Source: Salinicola corii
GTDB taxonomy: Bacteria; Pseudomonadota; Gammaproteobacteria; Pseudomonadales; Halomonadaceae
Length of the DNA stretch: 64,000 nt
Assembly: GCF_008298015.1 (NCBI RefSeq)
Contig: NZ_VTPX01000001.1
Coordinates: 124,001 to 188,000, forward strand
Direction of reading: 5' to 3'
This document shows, in pieces, positions 25,922-37,614 of the stretch; the stretch's first letter is position 1, and each line of letters opens with the position of its first letter. The notes beneath the pieces were generated by a model, which saw nothing but the letters and a program-made list of their open reading frames with translations, did not search any database and was not told where the DNA came from. The translations under genes and the position numbers were made by a program.

Positions 25922-26836
25922 TCATGGCTTGCCGGCTTCCATCATCGCCTTGAGATGCTCGAGAAACGCCGCGGTCGCTGGCGGTAGGGTACGATTGGCC
26001 AGCGTCTGCAGCTCCACGTGCCGCGCGTCCATGCCGGCATCGCGGATCGGCACCGCGACCAGCCGGTCATGCAGGAGTCGATGGCGAATCGAGATCTCTC
26101 CGGCCAGGGCAATGCCGCCGCCCAGCATGGCGAAATTGACCAGCGCCTCGGTGTAATTGCTGGTGAAGATCGAATCGAAGATCAGGTTCTGTTGACTGCA
26201 GCAGATATCGAATAGTTGGCGCAGCGTGGTCTCCGGTGGCGGTAGAGCAACGGCGTGAGGCTGCAACTGCGCCAGCGTCACCTGGCGCCGGCACGCCAGC
26301 GGATGTTCGTGGGCCATCAGTGCCTGAATGCGCGAACGCTGGCGTGATTCCACCTGAATGTCGCGCTCCGGGGCGAGGCTGAAGGTCAAGCCGATATCCG
26401 CTTCTCCCTCACGCACCTTGTGCGTCACCTCGGCCGGCGAACTCACGCTGAGTCGGAACTGAATACCTTGATAGCGGCGTCGAAATTCGATGATCGTCAG
26501 CGGTATGAAATCCACCGCGAACCCTTCCGAACAAGCCAGACGCACCGTGCCGAGTTCGAGTCCTTGAAGTGCCTGAATCTCACCGGCCACGCGCTCGGTT
26601 TCCAGTTGCATACGCCTGGCATGCGCGGCCAGCAATTCCCCGGCGGCGCTCGGCACCATGCCTCTGGCTCGACGCTCGAATAGCTGAGTGTCGAGTTCAT
26701 GTTCGAGCCGGGTGATCTGCCGGCTGATCGCCGAGGCGGCGACATTCAGACGAACCGAGGCTTCGCTGATCGAGCCGCTTTTGACTACCGTCAGGAAATA
26801 GCGCAGTGCGGTTTCCTGCAGCGCGCGGCTATTCAT
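25922..26836 (-). CDS. LysR-family transcriptional regulator
   Basis: A 304-residue regulator. The N-terminal helix-turn-helix (FLTVVKSGSISEASVRLNVAASAISRQITRLEHEL) is followed by a periplasmic-binding-like effector domain (GTVRLACSEGFAVDFIP, SSPAEVTHKVREGEADIGLTF). It diverges from the peptide ABC operon, and an inverted repeat fitting a LysR box (26883-26897) lies between them, so it likely controls that operon. The frame also offers an ATG at 26842, two codons upstream. Confidence 0.88.
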   Translation of the reverse strand: MNSRALQETALRYFLTVVKSGSISEASVRLNVAASAISRQITRLEHELDTQLFERRARGMVPSAAGELLAAHARRMQLETERVAGEIQALQGLELGTVRLACSEGFAVDFIPLTIIEFRRRYQGIQFRLSVSSPAEVTHKVREGEADIGLTFSLAPERDIQVESRQRSRIQALMAHEHPLACRRQVTLAQLQPHAVALPPPETTLRQLFDICCSQQNLIFDSIFTSNYTEALVNFAMLGGGIALAGEISIRHRLLHDRLVAVPIRDAGMDARHVELQTLANRTLPPATAAFLEHLKAMMEAGKP

Positions 26837-26882
26837 CGCCATATCGACTCATGAAAACTTTCTCCGTTGTTTTTATTGTGGT

Positions 26883-26897
26883 TTGCCGAAACGGCAA
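26883..26897. promoter_or_regulatory. Inverted repeat, candidate LysR-type box
   Basis: TTGCCG-AAA-CGGCAA is a perfect 6-base inverted repeat with a T-N11-A core, the shape of many LysR-regulator sites. It sits 47 bases upstream of the LysR start in the divergent region before the peptide transporter operon. Confidence 0.55.
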
Positions 26898-27080
26898 CGA
26901 CTGATTCTAAACATTGTACTTGTGGCATGGGTAGGCGTTCGATAGCTTCAAGTGAAAGGGCGTTCTCTCGACAAGCGGATCCACAACACAAGAGCCTCCG
27001 CCAATGAGTCGCCGCCGGCGGTATTTCGGATGCTCGTCCAACAACACGCTCTCATCCAACAACACAACAATGAGGTTGAA

Positions 27081-28601
27081 ATGCGATCTAACCTGACGCT
27101 TCGCCACGTCGTGGCTGGCACGGCACTGTGCTGCCTGTCGCTACCCGCGCTGGCCAACAAGGCCAACGATACGCTGGTCTACGCTTCCGACAGCGAACCC
27201 GAGAACATCAGTCCGTATCACAACAATCTACGGGAAGGGGTGATCATCTCGCACCTGGCGTGGGATACGTTGATCTACCGCAACCCCGAGACCAACGACT
27301 ACGAGCCGATGCTCGCCACCGAGTGGCACTGGGTCGACGACACTACCCTGGAGATGACGCTGCGCCAGGGGGTGACCTTCCAGAATGGCGAGCCGTTCAA
27401 CGCCGATGATGTGGTCTTCACGTTCAACTATGTGGTGTCGCCCGACTCGAAGGTGGTCACGCGCCAGAACACCGACTGGATCAAGAGCGTCGAGAAGATC
27501 GACGACACCCATGTCCGCTTCCATCTCGACGGGCCTTTCCCGGCGGCACTGGAATATCTCTCCGGTCCGCTGCCGGTCTTCCCGGATCAGTACTTTCAGA
27601 AAGTCGGCCTCGAAGGTTTCAGCAAGCAGCCGATCGGCACCGGCCCATACCGGATTACCGAAGTGACGCCGGGGGAAGGCGTCAAGATGGTCCGCAACGA
27701 TGACTACTTCGCCGATAGCCCGATCGGCACGCCACATATCGGCAAGCTAGAGTTCAAGGTGATTCCCGATCAGGACTCCCGCGTGGCGCAGTTGATGACC
27801 GGTCAGGTCGACTGGATCTGGCGCGTCCCGGCGGATCAGGCCGAGCAGATGAAGGGAATGCCCAACCTGACCGTGGATAGCGGCGAGACCATGCGGGTCG
27901 GTTATATCTCCTTCGATGCCGCCAGGCGCGAGAACTCGCCGTTGAGTCATCTCGAGGTTCGCCAGGCGATCAATCACGCGATCAATCGACAGGGCATGGC
28001 CGACAATCTGGTGCGGGGCGGCAGTCGACCCCTTTATGCGCCATGCTTTCCAGCCCAGTTCGGCTGCGAGACCCAGGACGTGGTCGAGTATGCCTACGAT
28101 CCCGACAAGGCCCGTCAACTGCTGGCGGACGCCGGCTACGGCGATGGCTTCGAGCTGAATCTCTACGCCTACCGCGAGCGGGACTACGCCGAGGCGATGA
28201 TCGGCGACCTGCGCAACGTCGGCATTCGCGCCAATCTACGCTTCATGACCTCGCCGGCCCTGCTGGAGCAGCAGCGCGGCGGCAACACCGACATGTCGTT
28301 CAAGACCTGGGGCTCCTACTCGGTCAACGATGTCTCCGCGTTCACCAGTGTTTACTTCGGCGGCGGCGCCGACGATCACTGGCAGGACGAGCAGGTCCAG
28401 CAGTGGCTGCACGCCGGCGACACGTCCGTCGACCCCGAAGTCCGCAAGGAAAACTATCGCAAGGCGCTAAAGCGAATCTCCGAGCAGGCCTATTGGGCGC
28501 CGCTATTCTCCTACTCCACTTACTACGCCTACACCTCCGATCTGAACTTCACGCCCTATCCGGATGAGTTGCCGCGCTTTGCCGAGGCCAGCTGGAAGTA
28601 A
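27081..28601 (+). CDS. ABC transporter substrate-binding protein, family 5 (oligopeptide/dipeptide type)
   Basis: A 506-residue periplasmic binding protein of the DppA/OppA family. A Sec signal peptide ends at LPALA. Typical blocks are LVYASDSEPENISPYHNNL, LRQGVTFQNGEPFNADDVVFTFNYVV, GTGPYRITEVTPG and the ring HLEVRQAINHAINRQGMADNLV. The start at 27081 is preceded by GAGG; the frame extends upstream without sense. First gene of a seven-gene operon with two permeases, two ATPases and two M20 peptidases, which argues for peptides or acylated amino acids as substrate. Confidence 0.9.
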   Translation: MRSNLTLRHVVAGTALCCLSLPALANKANDTLVYASDSEPENISPYHNNLREGVIISHLAWDTLIYRNPETNDYEPMLATEWHWVDDTTLEMTLRQGVTFQNGEPFNADDVVFTFNYVVSPDSKVVTRQNTDWIKSVEKIDDTHVRFHLDGPFPAALEYLSGPLPVFPDQYFQKVGLEGFSKQPIGTGPYRITEVTPGEGVKMVRNDDYFADSPIGTPHIGKLEFKVIPDQDSRVAQLMTGQVDWIWRVPADQAEQMKGMPNLTVDSGETMRVGYISFDAARRENSPLSHLEVRQAINHAINRQGMADNLVRGGSRPLYAPCFPAQFGCETQDVVEYAYDPDKARQLLADAGYGDGFELNLYAYRERDYAEAMIGDLRNVGIRANLRFMTSPALLEQQRGGNTDMSFKTWGSYSVNDVSAFTSVYFGGGADDHWQDEQVQQWLHAGDTSVDPEVRKENYRKALKRISEQAYWAPLFSYSTYYAYTSDLNFTPYPDELPRFAEASWK

Positions 28602-28621
28602 CGCTTTCCGATATCCATAAC

Positions 28622-28660
28622 CAGCCCGCGCGGCCTCGACTCGATGAGGGCTGGGCCGCG
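28622..28660 (+). repeat. Two overlapping inverted repeats between binding-protein and permease genes
   Basis: CAGCCC (28622-28627) pairs with GGGCTG (28648-28653), and CGCGGCC (28629-28635) pairs with GGCCGCG (28654-28660). The two stems exclude each other. They lie in the 76-base gap before the permease ribosome site (GAGGAGG). Such hairpins commonly stabilise the upstream binding-protein message. Confidence 0.6.
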
Positions 28661-28677
28661 TGGCGTGAGGAGGTTCC

Positions 28678-29595
28678 ATGGGCACTTTCATCGTCCGCCG
28701 GATTCTGGTCGCGATGAGCGTGGCGCTGACCATCTCGATCGTCAGCTTCATGCTGCTGCATCTTTCCGGTGATCTGGCGACCTCGATCGCCGGGCCGGAG
28801 GCCACCGCCGAGCAGGTCGAGCAGATCCGCGTCGATTACGGGCTCGATCGGCCCATCGTCAACCAGTACCTGGATTGGCTGAGTGGCGCGCTGACCTTCG
28901 ACTTCGGCCGCTCCTATTACTACCAGAGCACGGTGATCGATCTGATCGTCGATCGCATGCCGATCACCTTGACGCTGGGTGGCCTCGCACTGGCGTTGGC
29001 AGTGGGCATCTCGATTCCGCTCGGCGTGCTGGCGGCGCTCAAGCGCGATACCTGGATCGATCGGCTGGCACTGCTGTTCGCCGTGGTCGGGCAGGCGATG
29101 CCGAGTTTCTGGTTCGGTCTGACGTTGATCGTGGTCTTCGCGGTGACGCTGCAATGGCTGCCGGCCGCCGGTAGCGACGGCTGGCAGCATTTCGTGCTGC
29201 CGGCGATCGCGCTGGGCTATTACGCCACGCCCGCGATGATGCGACTGACGCGGACCGGCATGCTCGAGGTGCTCGAGTCCGACTATATCCGTACGGCACG
29301 CGCCAAGGGGCTGCGCACGGGGTCGGTAATCTTCAAGCACGCGCTGCGCAACGCGATCATCCCGGTAGTCGCGCTGGCTGCCGTCGAGCTCGGTTTCATG
29401 CTCGGCGGTTCGGTGGTCATCGAATCGGTGTTCTCGCTCAACGGCCTGGGCCAACTGGCCTGGGATGCCATCTCGCGCAACGACTACCCCGTGGTGCAGG
29501 CCGTGGTGCTGATCATCGCGCTGTTCTACATCGTGCTGACGCTGCTGGCGGATGTCGCCAACGCCGCGCTCGATCCCCGCATTCGCACCCGCTGA
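28678..29595 (+). CDS. ABC peptide transporter permease (DppB/OppB type)
   Basis: A 305-residue inner-membrane permease with six helices and the DppB fold: an N-terminal FIVRRILVAMSVALTISIVSF helix and the EAA loop EVLESDYIRTARAKGLRTGSVIFKHALRNAIIPV that contacts the ATPases. The periplasmic entry motif VDYGLDRPIVNQYLDWLSG is typical. It pairs with the next permease to form the channel. Confidence 0.92.
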   Translation: MGTFIVRRILVAMSVALTISIVSFMLLHLSGDLATSIAGPEATAEQVEQIRVDYGLDRPIVNQYLDWLSGALTFDFGRSYYYQSTVIDLIVDRMPITLTLGGLALALAVGISIPLGVLAALKRDTWIDRLALLFAVVGQAMPSFWFGLTLIVVFAVTLQWLPAAGSDGWQHFVLPAIALGYYATPAMMRLTRTGMLEVLESDYIRTARAKGLRTGSVIFKHALRNAIIPVVALAAVELGFMLGGSVVIESVFSLNGLGQLAWDAISRNDYPVVQAVVLIIALFYIVLTLLADVANAALDPRIRTR

Positions 29596-29605
29596 GGAGA
29601 AGGAC

Positions 29606-30540
29606 ATGACGACTTCGAACGTTTCGCCAACCGTTTCTTCAGCATCGCCGTCCGGCACCGCTCTGGGCGAGATTCCGTTGCCGGCGCCGGCCTGGTCGCG
29701 AGTGACGCGGCGACTGTTCGGCCATCGTGGCTTGGCGATCGGCCTGATCGTGGTCGGGCTGGCGGTGCTTATTGCCATCTTCGCGCCGCTGCTGGCACCG
29801 CACGACCCGTACCACCAGGACATCGCCAATCGCATGGTCCCGCCGGTCTGGCATGCCGAGGGTTCATGGGAACACGTGCTGGGCACCGACAAGCTGGGCC
29901 GCGACACCTTGAGCCGTCTGCTCTTCGGCACCCGCATTTCGCTGACCATCGGACTGGTGGTCGCGCTGATCTCCGGCGTCATCGGCACCACGCTGGGCGT
30001 GCTGGCCGGCTACTTCGGCGGGCGCGTGGATGCGGTCATCAGCTACATCATCACCACGCGGCTGGCGATGCCGGTGGTGCTGGTGGCATTGGCGCTGGCC
30101 TCGCTGACCGGTGGCTCCTTGACCACGGTGATCCTGCTGCTGGGGCTGCTGCTGTGGGACCGCTTCGCGGTCGTCTCGCGTTCGGTCACCCAGCAGATGC
30201 GCGATGCCGAGTACGTCTACGCGGCACGCACGCTGGGCTGTTCGTTGCCCTACATCCTGCTGCGCGAAGTGCTGCCCAACATCGCCGGTTCCCTGATCGT
30301 GGTGATGACCCTGGAAATGGCTCACGCGATCCTGCTCGAGGCGACGCTGTCGTTTCTCGGCATGGGCGTGCAGCCGCCGCTGCCGTCATGGGGACTGATG
30401 GTCGCCGAAGGCAAGGCCTACATGTTCTTCCAACCCTGGGTCATCGCGATTCCCGGTATCGCGCTGTTCGTATTGGTGCTGGCGATCAATCTGCTCGGCG
30501 ACGGATTACGGGATCTCAACGCACCGGGAGGGCGCAACTG

Positions 30541-30541
<1 letters not shown>
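29606..30541 (+). CDS. ABC peptide transporter permease (DppC/OppC type)
   Basis: A 311-residue permease of the DppC family. A cytoplasmic tail of about 45 residues precedes the first helix (GLAIGLIVVGLAVLIAIFAPLLAPHDPYHQD). The HVLGTDKLGRDTLSRLLFGTRISL block is a signature, and the EAA loop reads EYVYAARTLGCSLPYILLREVLPNIAG. The start follows GGAGAAGGAC. The stop overlaps the ATG of the next gene (TGATG), showing tight coupling. Confidence 0.92.
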
Positions 30542-31556
<1,015 letters not shown>

Positions 31557-31560
<4 letters not shown>

Positions 31561-32600
31561 GCGCACATTCGACCACCGAGGTCGCCGGCTCTCGCCCTGC
31601 GCTGGAAATACCTGACCCGTCCATGGCGCCTCGGACTGCGCGAGCGTCGACGCCGGCCCTGGAGCTTTGCGGACTTTCGAAAACCTTCACGCTGGGCGCT
31701 GGACTGTTCAAGCGTGGACGCACGCTCGGTGCGGTCAGCGATGTTTCGCTGCGGATCCCGCGGGGGCAAGTCATGGGGCTGGTGGGCGAGTCGGGCTGCG
31801 GCAAGAGCACGCTGGCCAAGATGCTGCTGGGACTGACGACGCCGAGCGACGGCGACGTGCTGGTCGATGGCAAGCCGCTACGGGGGGCGAATCAGAAAGC
31901 GTTGGCGCGTCATATCCAGCCGATCTTTCAGGATCCTTACTCGTCGCTCAACCCGCGTAAACGAATCGCCCAGATCGTCGGATTGCCGTTGCAGGTGCAC
32001 GGCATCGGCACGTCCCGCGAGCGGGCGGCACGCGTCGCCGAAACCCTGGATGTGGTCGGGCTGCCCCGACGCGCCGCCGACCAGTTCCCGGGCCAGCTCT
32101 CCGGGGGCCAGCGCCAGCGCGTGGCCATTGCCCGCGCGCTGATCATGCGTCCGGACATCGTTATCTGCGACGAGCCGACCTCGGCGCTGGACGTCTCGGT
32201 CCAGGCGCAGATCCTCAACCTGCTGCTCGATCTCAAGGCCGAGTTCGGGCTGACCTATCTGTTCATCAGTCATGATCTGGCGGTGGTCGAGCATCTGGTC
32301 GATCGAGTGGCGGTGATGTATCTGGGGCGCATCGTCGAGGAGGGGACCCGGGAGCAGATCTTCGGCTCGCCGCGTCACCCTTACACCCGGGCGCTGCTGG
32401 ATTCCGCGCTGACTCCTGAGCCGGGGTTGGGCGTGCCGGATATCGGGCTGGGCGATGCTATGCCGGACCCGAGCGACCCACCGTCCGGCTGCGCGTTTCA
32501 TCCGCGTTGCCCCAAGGCGCAGGCGCTCTGCCGTCAAACGCGCCCGCGACTGGAAGATATCCAGGGCGATAACGCCCGAGTCGCCTGCCATTTTGCCTGA
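31557..32600 (+). CDS. ABC peptide transporter ATPase (DppF/OppF type)
   Basis: A 347-residue ATPase with Walker A GESGCGKSTL, Q-loop FQDPYSSLNPRKRI, signature LSGGQRQRV, Walker B IVICDEPTSALD and H-loop ISHDLAV, plus the C-terminal SGCAFHPRCPKAQALC block. It overlaps the DppD-type gene by four bases (ATGA). The two ATPases form a heterodimer that powers the transporter. Confidence 0.93.
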
Positions 32601-32661
32601 GTTCGTTCGTCGCGACCTGCGACCCGTTCACCCCTATTTCGTAGTCAACGAGGAGAGATTC

Positions 32662-34080
32662 ATGGCGCGACCACAAGCGCTGCAGCACGCCTGGCAAGCC
32701 TTCGACAGCGGCGAGTTTTTTCGCCAGCTTGATGCACGCGTCGCGGTGCGTAGTGAAAGCCAGGAGCCGGATCGTGGCAGCGAACTGCGACGTTACCTGA
32801 CCGACTTCGTGATTCCCGATATCGAGAAGTTGGGATTCACCTGGGAGATCGTGGATAACCCGGTTGCGGGCTTCGGGCCGTTTCTGCTGGCCGAGCGCAT
32901 CGAAGCCGAGGCGGCGCTGACACTGTTGACCTACGGCCACGGCGATGTGGTGCGGGGTTACGATGGGCAGTGGCGGGAAGGGCTTTCGCCCTGGCGGATC
33001 GTGGTCGAAGGCGAGCGCTGGTACGGGCGCGGCACCGCCGACAACAAGGGCCAGCACTCCCTCAATTTCGCGGCGCTGAAGAGCGTCATCGACGCGCGCG
33101 ATGGCAGGCTGGGTTACAACGTCAAGTTGATTCTGGAGATGGGGGAGGAGACCGGCTCGCCAGGTTTGAAGGCCGTCTGCGAAGCCTATCGTGATCGCTT
33201 GTCGGCAGATCTGTTCATCGCCTCCGACGGCCCGCGACTGTCGGCGGATTCACCGACGCTGTTCCTGGGGTCCCGCGGCTCGTTCAATTTCGACTTGCGC
33301 CTGCGTGCTCGCGACGGCGCTCATCACTCCGGCAACTGGGGCGGGGTCCTCTCCAATCCGGCCACCCGGCTCGCCAACGCCTGGGCGACGCTGGTCGACG
33401 CCCATGGCAAGATCCTGATCGACGGTCTGCGACCGCCGGCCATTCCTGCCGCAGTGAAGGAGGCCGTTGCGTCGCTCGAGGTCGGTGCGACGCCAGGCGA
33501 TCCGGAGATCGACGCGAGCTGGGGCGAGCCGGGACTGTTACCGGCGGAACGGCTGTTCGCCTGGAATACCCTGGAGCTGCTGGCGATCAAGGCAGGCAAC
33601 CCGGACGCGCCGGCCAACGCCATTCCCGGAGAGGCCTACGCGCACTGTCAGCTGCGCTTCGTTGTCGGCAGTGAGCGGGAACGCTTCCTCGATCATCTAC
33701 GTCAGCACCTCGACGCCCACGGCTTCGAGGATGTCGAGGCCAGCAGCGCGCGCATGTCGCAGATGAATGCGACGCGACTCGACCCGACGGATCCGTGGGT
33801 CAGTTGGGCACTGGCATCGATGCGTGAATCCAGCGGCAAGACGCCGACGCTGTTGCCGAATCTGGGGGGCTCGCTGCCCAACGATGTCTTCGCCGAGACG
33901 CTGGGGTTGCCCACGCTGTGGGTGCCGCACTCCTATCCGGCGTGTTCGCAGCACGCGCCGGATGAACACGCTCTGGCGAGCATCGTACGGGAAGGTCTGG
34001 GTATCATGGCCGGGTTATGGTGGGATCTGGCCGAACACGGGCAGGACATACTAAAGGAGCGCGAGCAATGGCATCGCTGA
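32662..34080 (+). CDS. M20-family metallopeptidase (dipeptidase/deacylase type)
   Basis: A 472-residue dizinc peptidase. Metal ligands fit YGHGDVV (H and D), GRGTADNKGQ (bridging D), EMGEETGSPG (general base E and ligand E), SDGPR (D) and the C-terminal CSQHAPDEH (H). There is no signal peptide, so it works on imported substrate in the cytoplasm. The start at 32662 follows AGGAGAG; the longer frame runs into the preceding ATPase gene. The last 13 bases overlap the next M20 gene. Confidence 0.9.
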   Translation: MARPQALQHAWQAFDSGEFFRQLDARVAVRSESQEPDRGSELRRYLTDFVIPDIEKLGFTWEIVDNPVAGFGPFLLAERIEAEAALTLLTYGHGDVVRGYDGQWREGLSPWRIVVEGERWYGRGTADNKGQHSLNFAALKSVIDARDGRLGYNVKLILEMGEETGSPGLKAVCEAYRDRLSADLFIASDGPRLSADSPTLFLGSRGSFNFDLRLRARDGAHHSGNWGGVLSNPATRLANAWATLVDAHGKILIDGLRPPAIPAAVKEAVASLEVGATPGDPEIDASWGEPGLLPAERLFAWNTLELLAIKAGNPDAPANAIPGEAYAHCQLRFVVGSERERFLDHLRQHLDAHGFEDVEASSARMSQMNATRLDPTDPWVSWALASMRESSGKTPTLLPNLGGSLPNDVFAETLGLPTLWVPHSYPACSQHAPDEHALASIVREGLGIMAGLWWDLAEHGQDILKEREQWHR

Positions 34081-35264
34081 CCGAGGCGGAGACGATGATG
34101 GCGACGGCCTGCGACTGGCTGGCCGATCAGCAGGCAGAGATGGTCGACTGCCTGCAGACACTGGTCGATATCGATTCCAACAGCTATGACAAGGCCGGCA
34201 CCGACGCGGTGGCGGACGTCATTGTGGGCTGGCTGGAAGCCGACGGGATTGCCGTGACGCGCACGCCGCGCCCGGACGCTGGCGATATTCTCGAGGCGCG
34301 GCTGGAAGGGGATGGCAGCGATGCGAGCGTCGGTCACGTGCTGATGATGGGGCATCGCGATACGGTGTTCCCGACCGGCACCGTCGCCGAGCGCGGCTTC
34401 ACCCGCGAGGGCGATACCGCTTTCGGTCCTGGTGTTGCCGACATGAAATCCGGGCTGGTGCTCAATATTTTCGTACTGCGGGCGATCAAGCGGCTGGCGC
34501 CGTTGCGGTTTCCAGTGCGTGCGCTGTTCACGGCGGACGAGGAGATCGGCTCGCGGGATGGCACGGCGTTCATTCGCGAAGCGGCCAGCGGCGCACGTGC
34601 CGTGCTCAACGCCGAGCCCGGCAGAATCAGCGGCAACGTGGTCACCGGTCGCAAGGGCGGAGCGGCCTTTCTGATCGAAGTGACCGGCAAGGCGGCGCAC
34701 TCCGGTGTCAGCCATGCCGACGGCGCCAGCGCCATCGAGGCGCTGGCGCGCAAGATCGTCAAGCTGCACACGCTGACCGACTACGACAGCGGGGTGACCA
34801 CCAACGTTGGTCTAATCGAGGGGGGCGTCTCGCGCAATACCGTGGCGCCTCGGGCTACGGCACAGCTGGATACGCGCTTCGTGACCAACGAGCAGCGCGT
34901 CCACCTGCTGGCGGCGATCGAGACGATCATCGCCGAGGAGGAGATTCCCGGCACCCGGGCGACGATCCGTCAGACCTCCGGCTTCCTGCCGATGGAGCCG
35001 GCCATGAGCGAGGCGCTGTTCACGCGCTACCGGGCCCAGGCCGAGAAGCTTGGCTTCAACGTCGGCGGCGAGTTCACCGGCGGCTGTTCGGATGCGGGGA
35101 CCACGGCGAGCCTCGGTATTCCTACGCTCTGCGGCACCGGCCCGGTGGGCGCCAAGATGCACACCGACGACGAGTACTGCCGGCTGGAAACGTTGGTGCT
35201 GCGGGCGCAGGCCGTTGCGGCGACGATCATCGATCTCGCGGTCGAGGAGACGATGCCGGCGTGA
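34068..35264 (+). CDS. M20-family metallopeptidase (carboxypeptidase G2-like)
   Basis: A 398-residue M20 peptidase of a different subgroup from its neighbour: metal ligands in GHRDTVFPTG, GPGVADMKSG, TADEEIGSRDG, NAEPG and the closing PVGAKMHTDDEY; the GCSDAGTTASLGIPT block resembles carboxypeptidase G2. That family removes a C-terminal glutamate from folates or acyl-glutamates. Together with the ABC system the pair suggests import and trimming of glutamyl or acylated peptides. The start at 34068 lies inside the preceding gene's 3' end. Confidence 0.88.
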   Translation: MASLTEAETMMATACDWLADQQAEMVDCLQTLVDIDSNSYDKAGTDAVADVIVGWLEADGIAVTRTPRPDAGDILEARLEGDGSDASVGHVLMMGHRDTVFPTGTVAERGFTREGDTAFGPGVADMKSGLVLNIFVLRAIKRLAPLRFPVRALFTADEEIGSRDGTAFIREAASGARAVLNAEPGRISGNVVTGRKGGAAFLIEVTGKAAHSGVSHADGASAIEALARKIVKLHTLTDYDSGVTTNVGLIEGGVSRNTVAPRATAQLDTRFVTNEQRVHLLAAIETIIAEEEIPGTRATIRQTSGFLPMEPAMSEALFTRYRAQAEKLGFNVGGEFTGGCSDAGTTASLGIPTLCGTGPVGAKMHTDDEYCRLETLVLRAQAVAATIIDLAVEETMPA

Positions 35265-35503
35265 ACCACGACGTCCGGGTGGTTCGTCAATCGGCGTGAC
35301 GTATCTTTAGGTTACGCCCTATGACGGTTCGTTTTCATTGTGTCGATCAATGACACGTTTCGGCTCCCTCGCGGCGCTTGCGACGTTTCATAATCGAGTT
35401 CGTCCCCGTTGCACGGGGAGCCAGCAGAATGCGCGAGGTTCATGCCGATGTCATGGAACCGCGCCAAAATCATCGAAACGAACTTCTGCCAGGGGAAAAA
35501 CCG

Positions 35504-35956
35504 ATGTCTACTGTGACACCGACGGGTGACAGTCCCGCCAACCAGCCTTCTTCCTTCTCTTCCTTCGAAGATCAACTCACCGTCGCCCAGTCCAGCAAGA
35601 TCCTTGCGGACTACGTGAAGAACCATGGTGGGGCGGTGTGGAAAAGCGATCTCGAGGCGCTGGCCAACGACACCAGCGGCGATACGCCGCCGGAGGTTTC
35701 CGCAGCCGCCAGCTATATGCTGAGCCACCCCGATGTCTACACTGCCATCGAGACCCTCGACAATCCGAACGCGGATGGTCTGTCCGGTCACTGGAACTTT
35801 CAGGACGCCGCCAATGGTGCGCTGGGCAGTACCGGGACAATGGCTGACCTGAAAGACGTCTTCGACCGCGCCATCAAGAGTTCTGCCGAGATCACCAAGC
35901 TAACCACCGAGAAAAAGACGGGGCTCGACGCCACCAAGCAACGCCCCCAGAACTGA
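35504..35956 (+). CDS. Small soluble protein, faintly HrpF/NolX-like
   Basis: A 150-residue acidic protein without signal peptide or membrane helix. A Ser/Pro-rich N-terminus (residues 1-25) is followed by a helical region with QSSKILADYVKNHGGAVWKSDLEALAND and AASYMLSHPDVYTAIETLDN, then ADGLSGHWNF. From memory this resembles the short domain repeated in type III secretion translocon proteins HrpF/NolX/HrpK; I cannot verify it. The start at 35504 follows AGGGGAA. A strong terminator follows. No secretion-apparatus gene is nearby, so its role is open. Confidence 0.65.
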   Translation: MSTVTPTGDSPANQPSSFSSFEDQLTVAQSSKILADYVKNHGGAVWKSDLEALANDTSGDTPPEVSAAASYMLSHPDVYTAIETLDNPNADGLSGHWNFQDAANGALGSTGTMADLKDVFDRAIKSSAEITKLTTEKKTGLDATKQRPQN

Positions 35957-35971
35957 GTCGGCACGGCTCGC

Positions 35972-36004
35972 AAGAACGGGAAACTGCCAGCTTCCCGTTC
36001 TTCA
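35972..36004 (+). terminator. Terminator between the small protein and prolyl aminopeptidase genes
   Basis: An 11-base perfect stem (35972-35982 with 35992-36002) with a 9-base loop ends in TTCTTCATT on the plus strand; A-rich bases (AAGAA) on the left side give a U-containing tail for the minus strand too. It likely serves both convergent genes. Confidence 0.75.
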
Positions 36005-36037
36005 TTCGTGTCCATGGTCGCGCCCCACGTCCCCGAA

Positions 36038-37024
<987 letters not shown>

Positions 37025-37108
37025 TCATATTGGTGTAGCGCAAGCATAAAGGCCGTGCGGCGAAGGAGCCAGAGACGCCGCGTCGATTGGGACACCGTGA
37101 GTCGAGAG

Positions 37109-37120
37109 CGTTACGTAACG
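37109..37120. promoter_or_regulatory. Perfect 12-base palindrome between pip and dgkA
   Basis: CGTTACGTAACG is fully self-complementary and lies 110 bases before dgkA and 115 before pip, in their divergent region. It could be a regulator site; no matching regulator is recognised. Confidence 0.4.
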
Positions 37121-37229
37121 GCGATGATGTCGTCATGCGGCTCTGCTACCATCGTCGCCTATACTCGGCAGCGCGCCGATACTCGGTCACGTTAGAGGGC
37201 AGTCGCCAACCCGACTGCAACGGACATCC

Positions 37230-37601
37230 ATGAAATCTCGCGATACCGGTTTTCGCCACCTGATCTACTCCACCGGATACTCACTGAAGGGGCTGGTGGC
37301 GGCATTCCGCAACGAGACCGCCTTCCGCCAGGAAGTGGCGCTCTGCATCGTGCTGCTGCCCTTTGCCTGGTGGATCGGCAAGAATCCCGTCGAGTGGCTG
37401 GTGCTTGTCGGCAGCTGCATCTTCGTGCTGATCGTCGAGCTGCTCAACAGCGCGGTGGAAACCGTGGTCGACCGGATCGGCCCGGAACATCACGAGCTTT
37501 CGGGACGCGCCAAGGATATCGGCTCGGCGGCGGTGATGCTGGCGCTGGGAATGGCGGCGGTAACTTGGGGGCTGCTGGCCTGGGACAAGTTCTTCGGCTG
37601 A
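37230..37601 (+). CDS. dgkA: Diacylglycerol kinase
   Basis: A 123-residue trimeric integral membrane kinase that phosphorylates diacylglycerol for lipid recycling. It has the normal three transmembrane helices and the signature ELLNSAVETVVDRIGPEHHELSGRAKDIGSAAV, with the catalytic glutamate and the N-terminal FRNETAFRQE amphipathic region. Length and motifs match E. coli DgkA. It converges with the molybdenum-cofactor gene 13 bases downstream. Confidence 0.95.
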   Translation: MKSRDTGFRHLIYSTGYSLKGLVAAFRNETAFRQEVALCIVLLPFAWWIGKNPVEWLVLVGSCIFVLIVELLNSAVETVVDRIGPEHHELSGRAKDIGSAAVMLALGMAAVTWGLLAWDKFFG

Positions 37602-37614
37602 CAGAACGTCGCCT

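Noticed and set aside
28622-28660. H-type pseudoknot formed by the two interlaced inverted repeats
   Set aside because: The loop that would span the first stem would have zero bases, which is not feasible; alternative hairpins are more likely.
29866-30540. N-terminal extension of the DppD-type ATPase
   Set aside because: It overlaps the entire second half of the permease gene in another frame; the ATPase family starts at the ATG at 30541.
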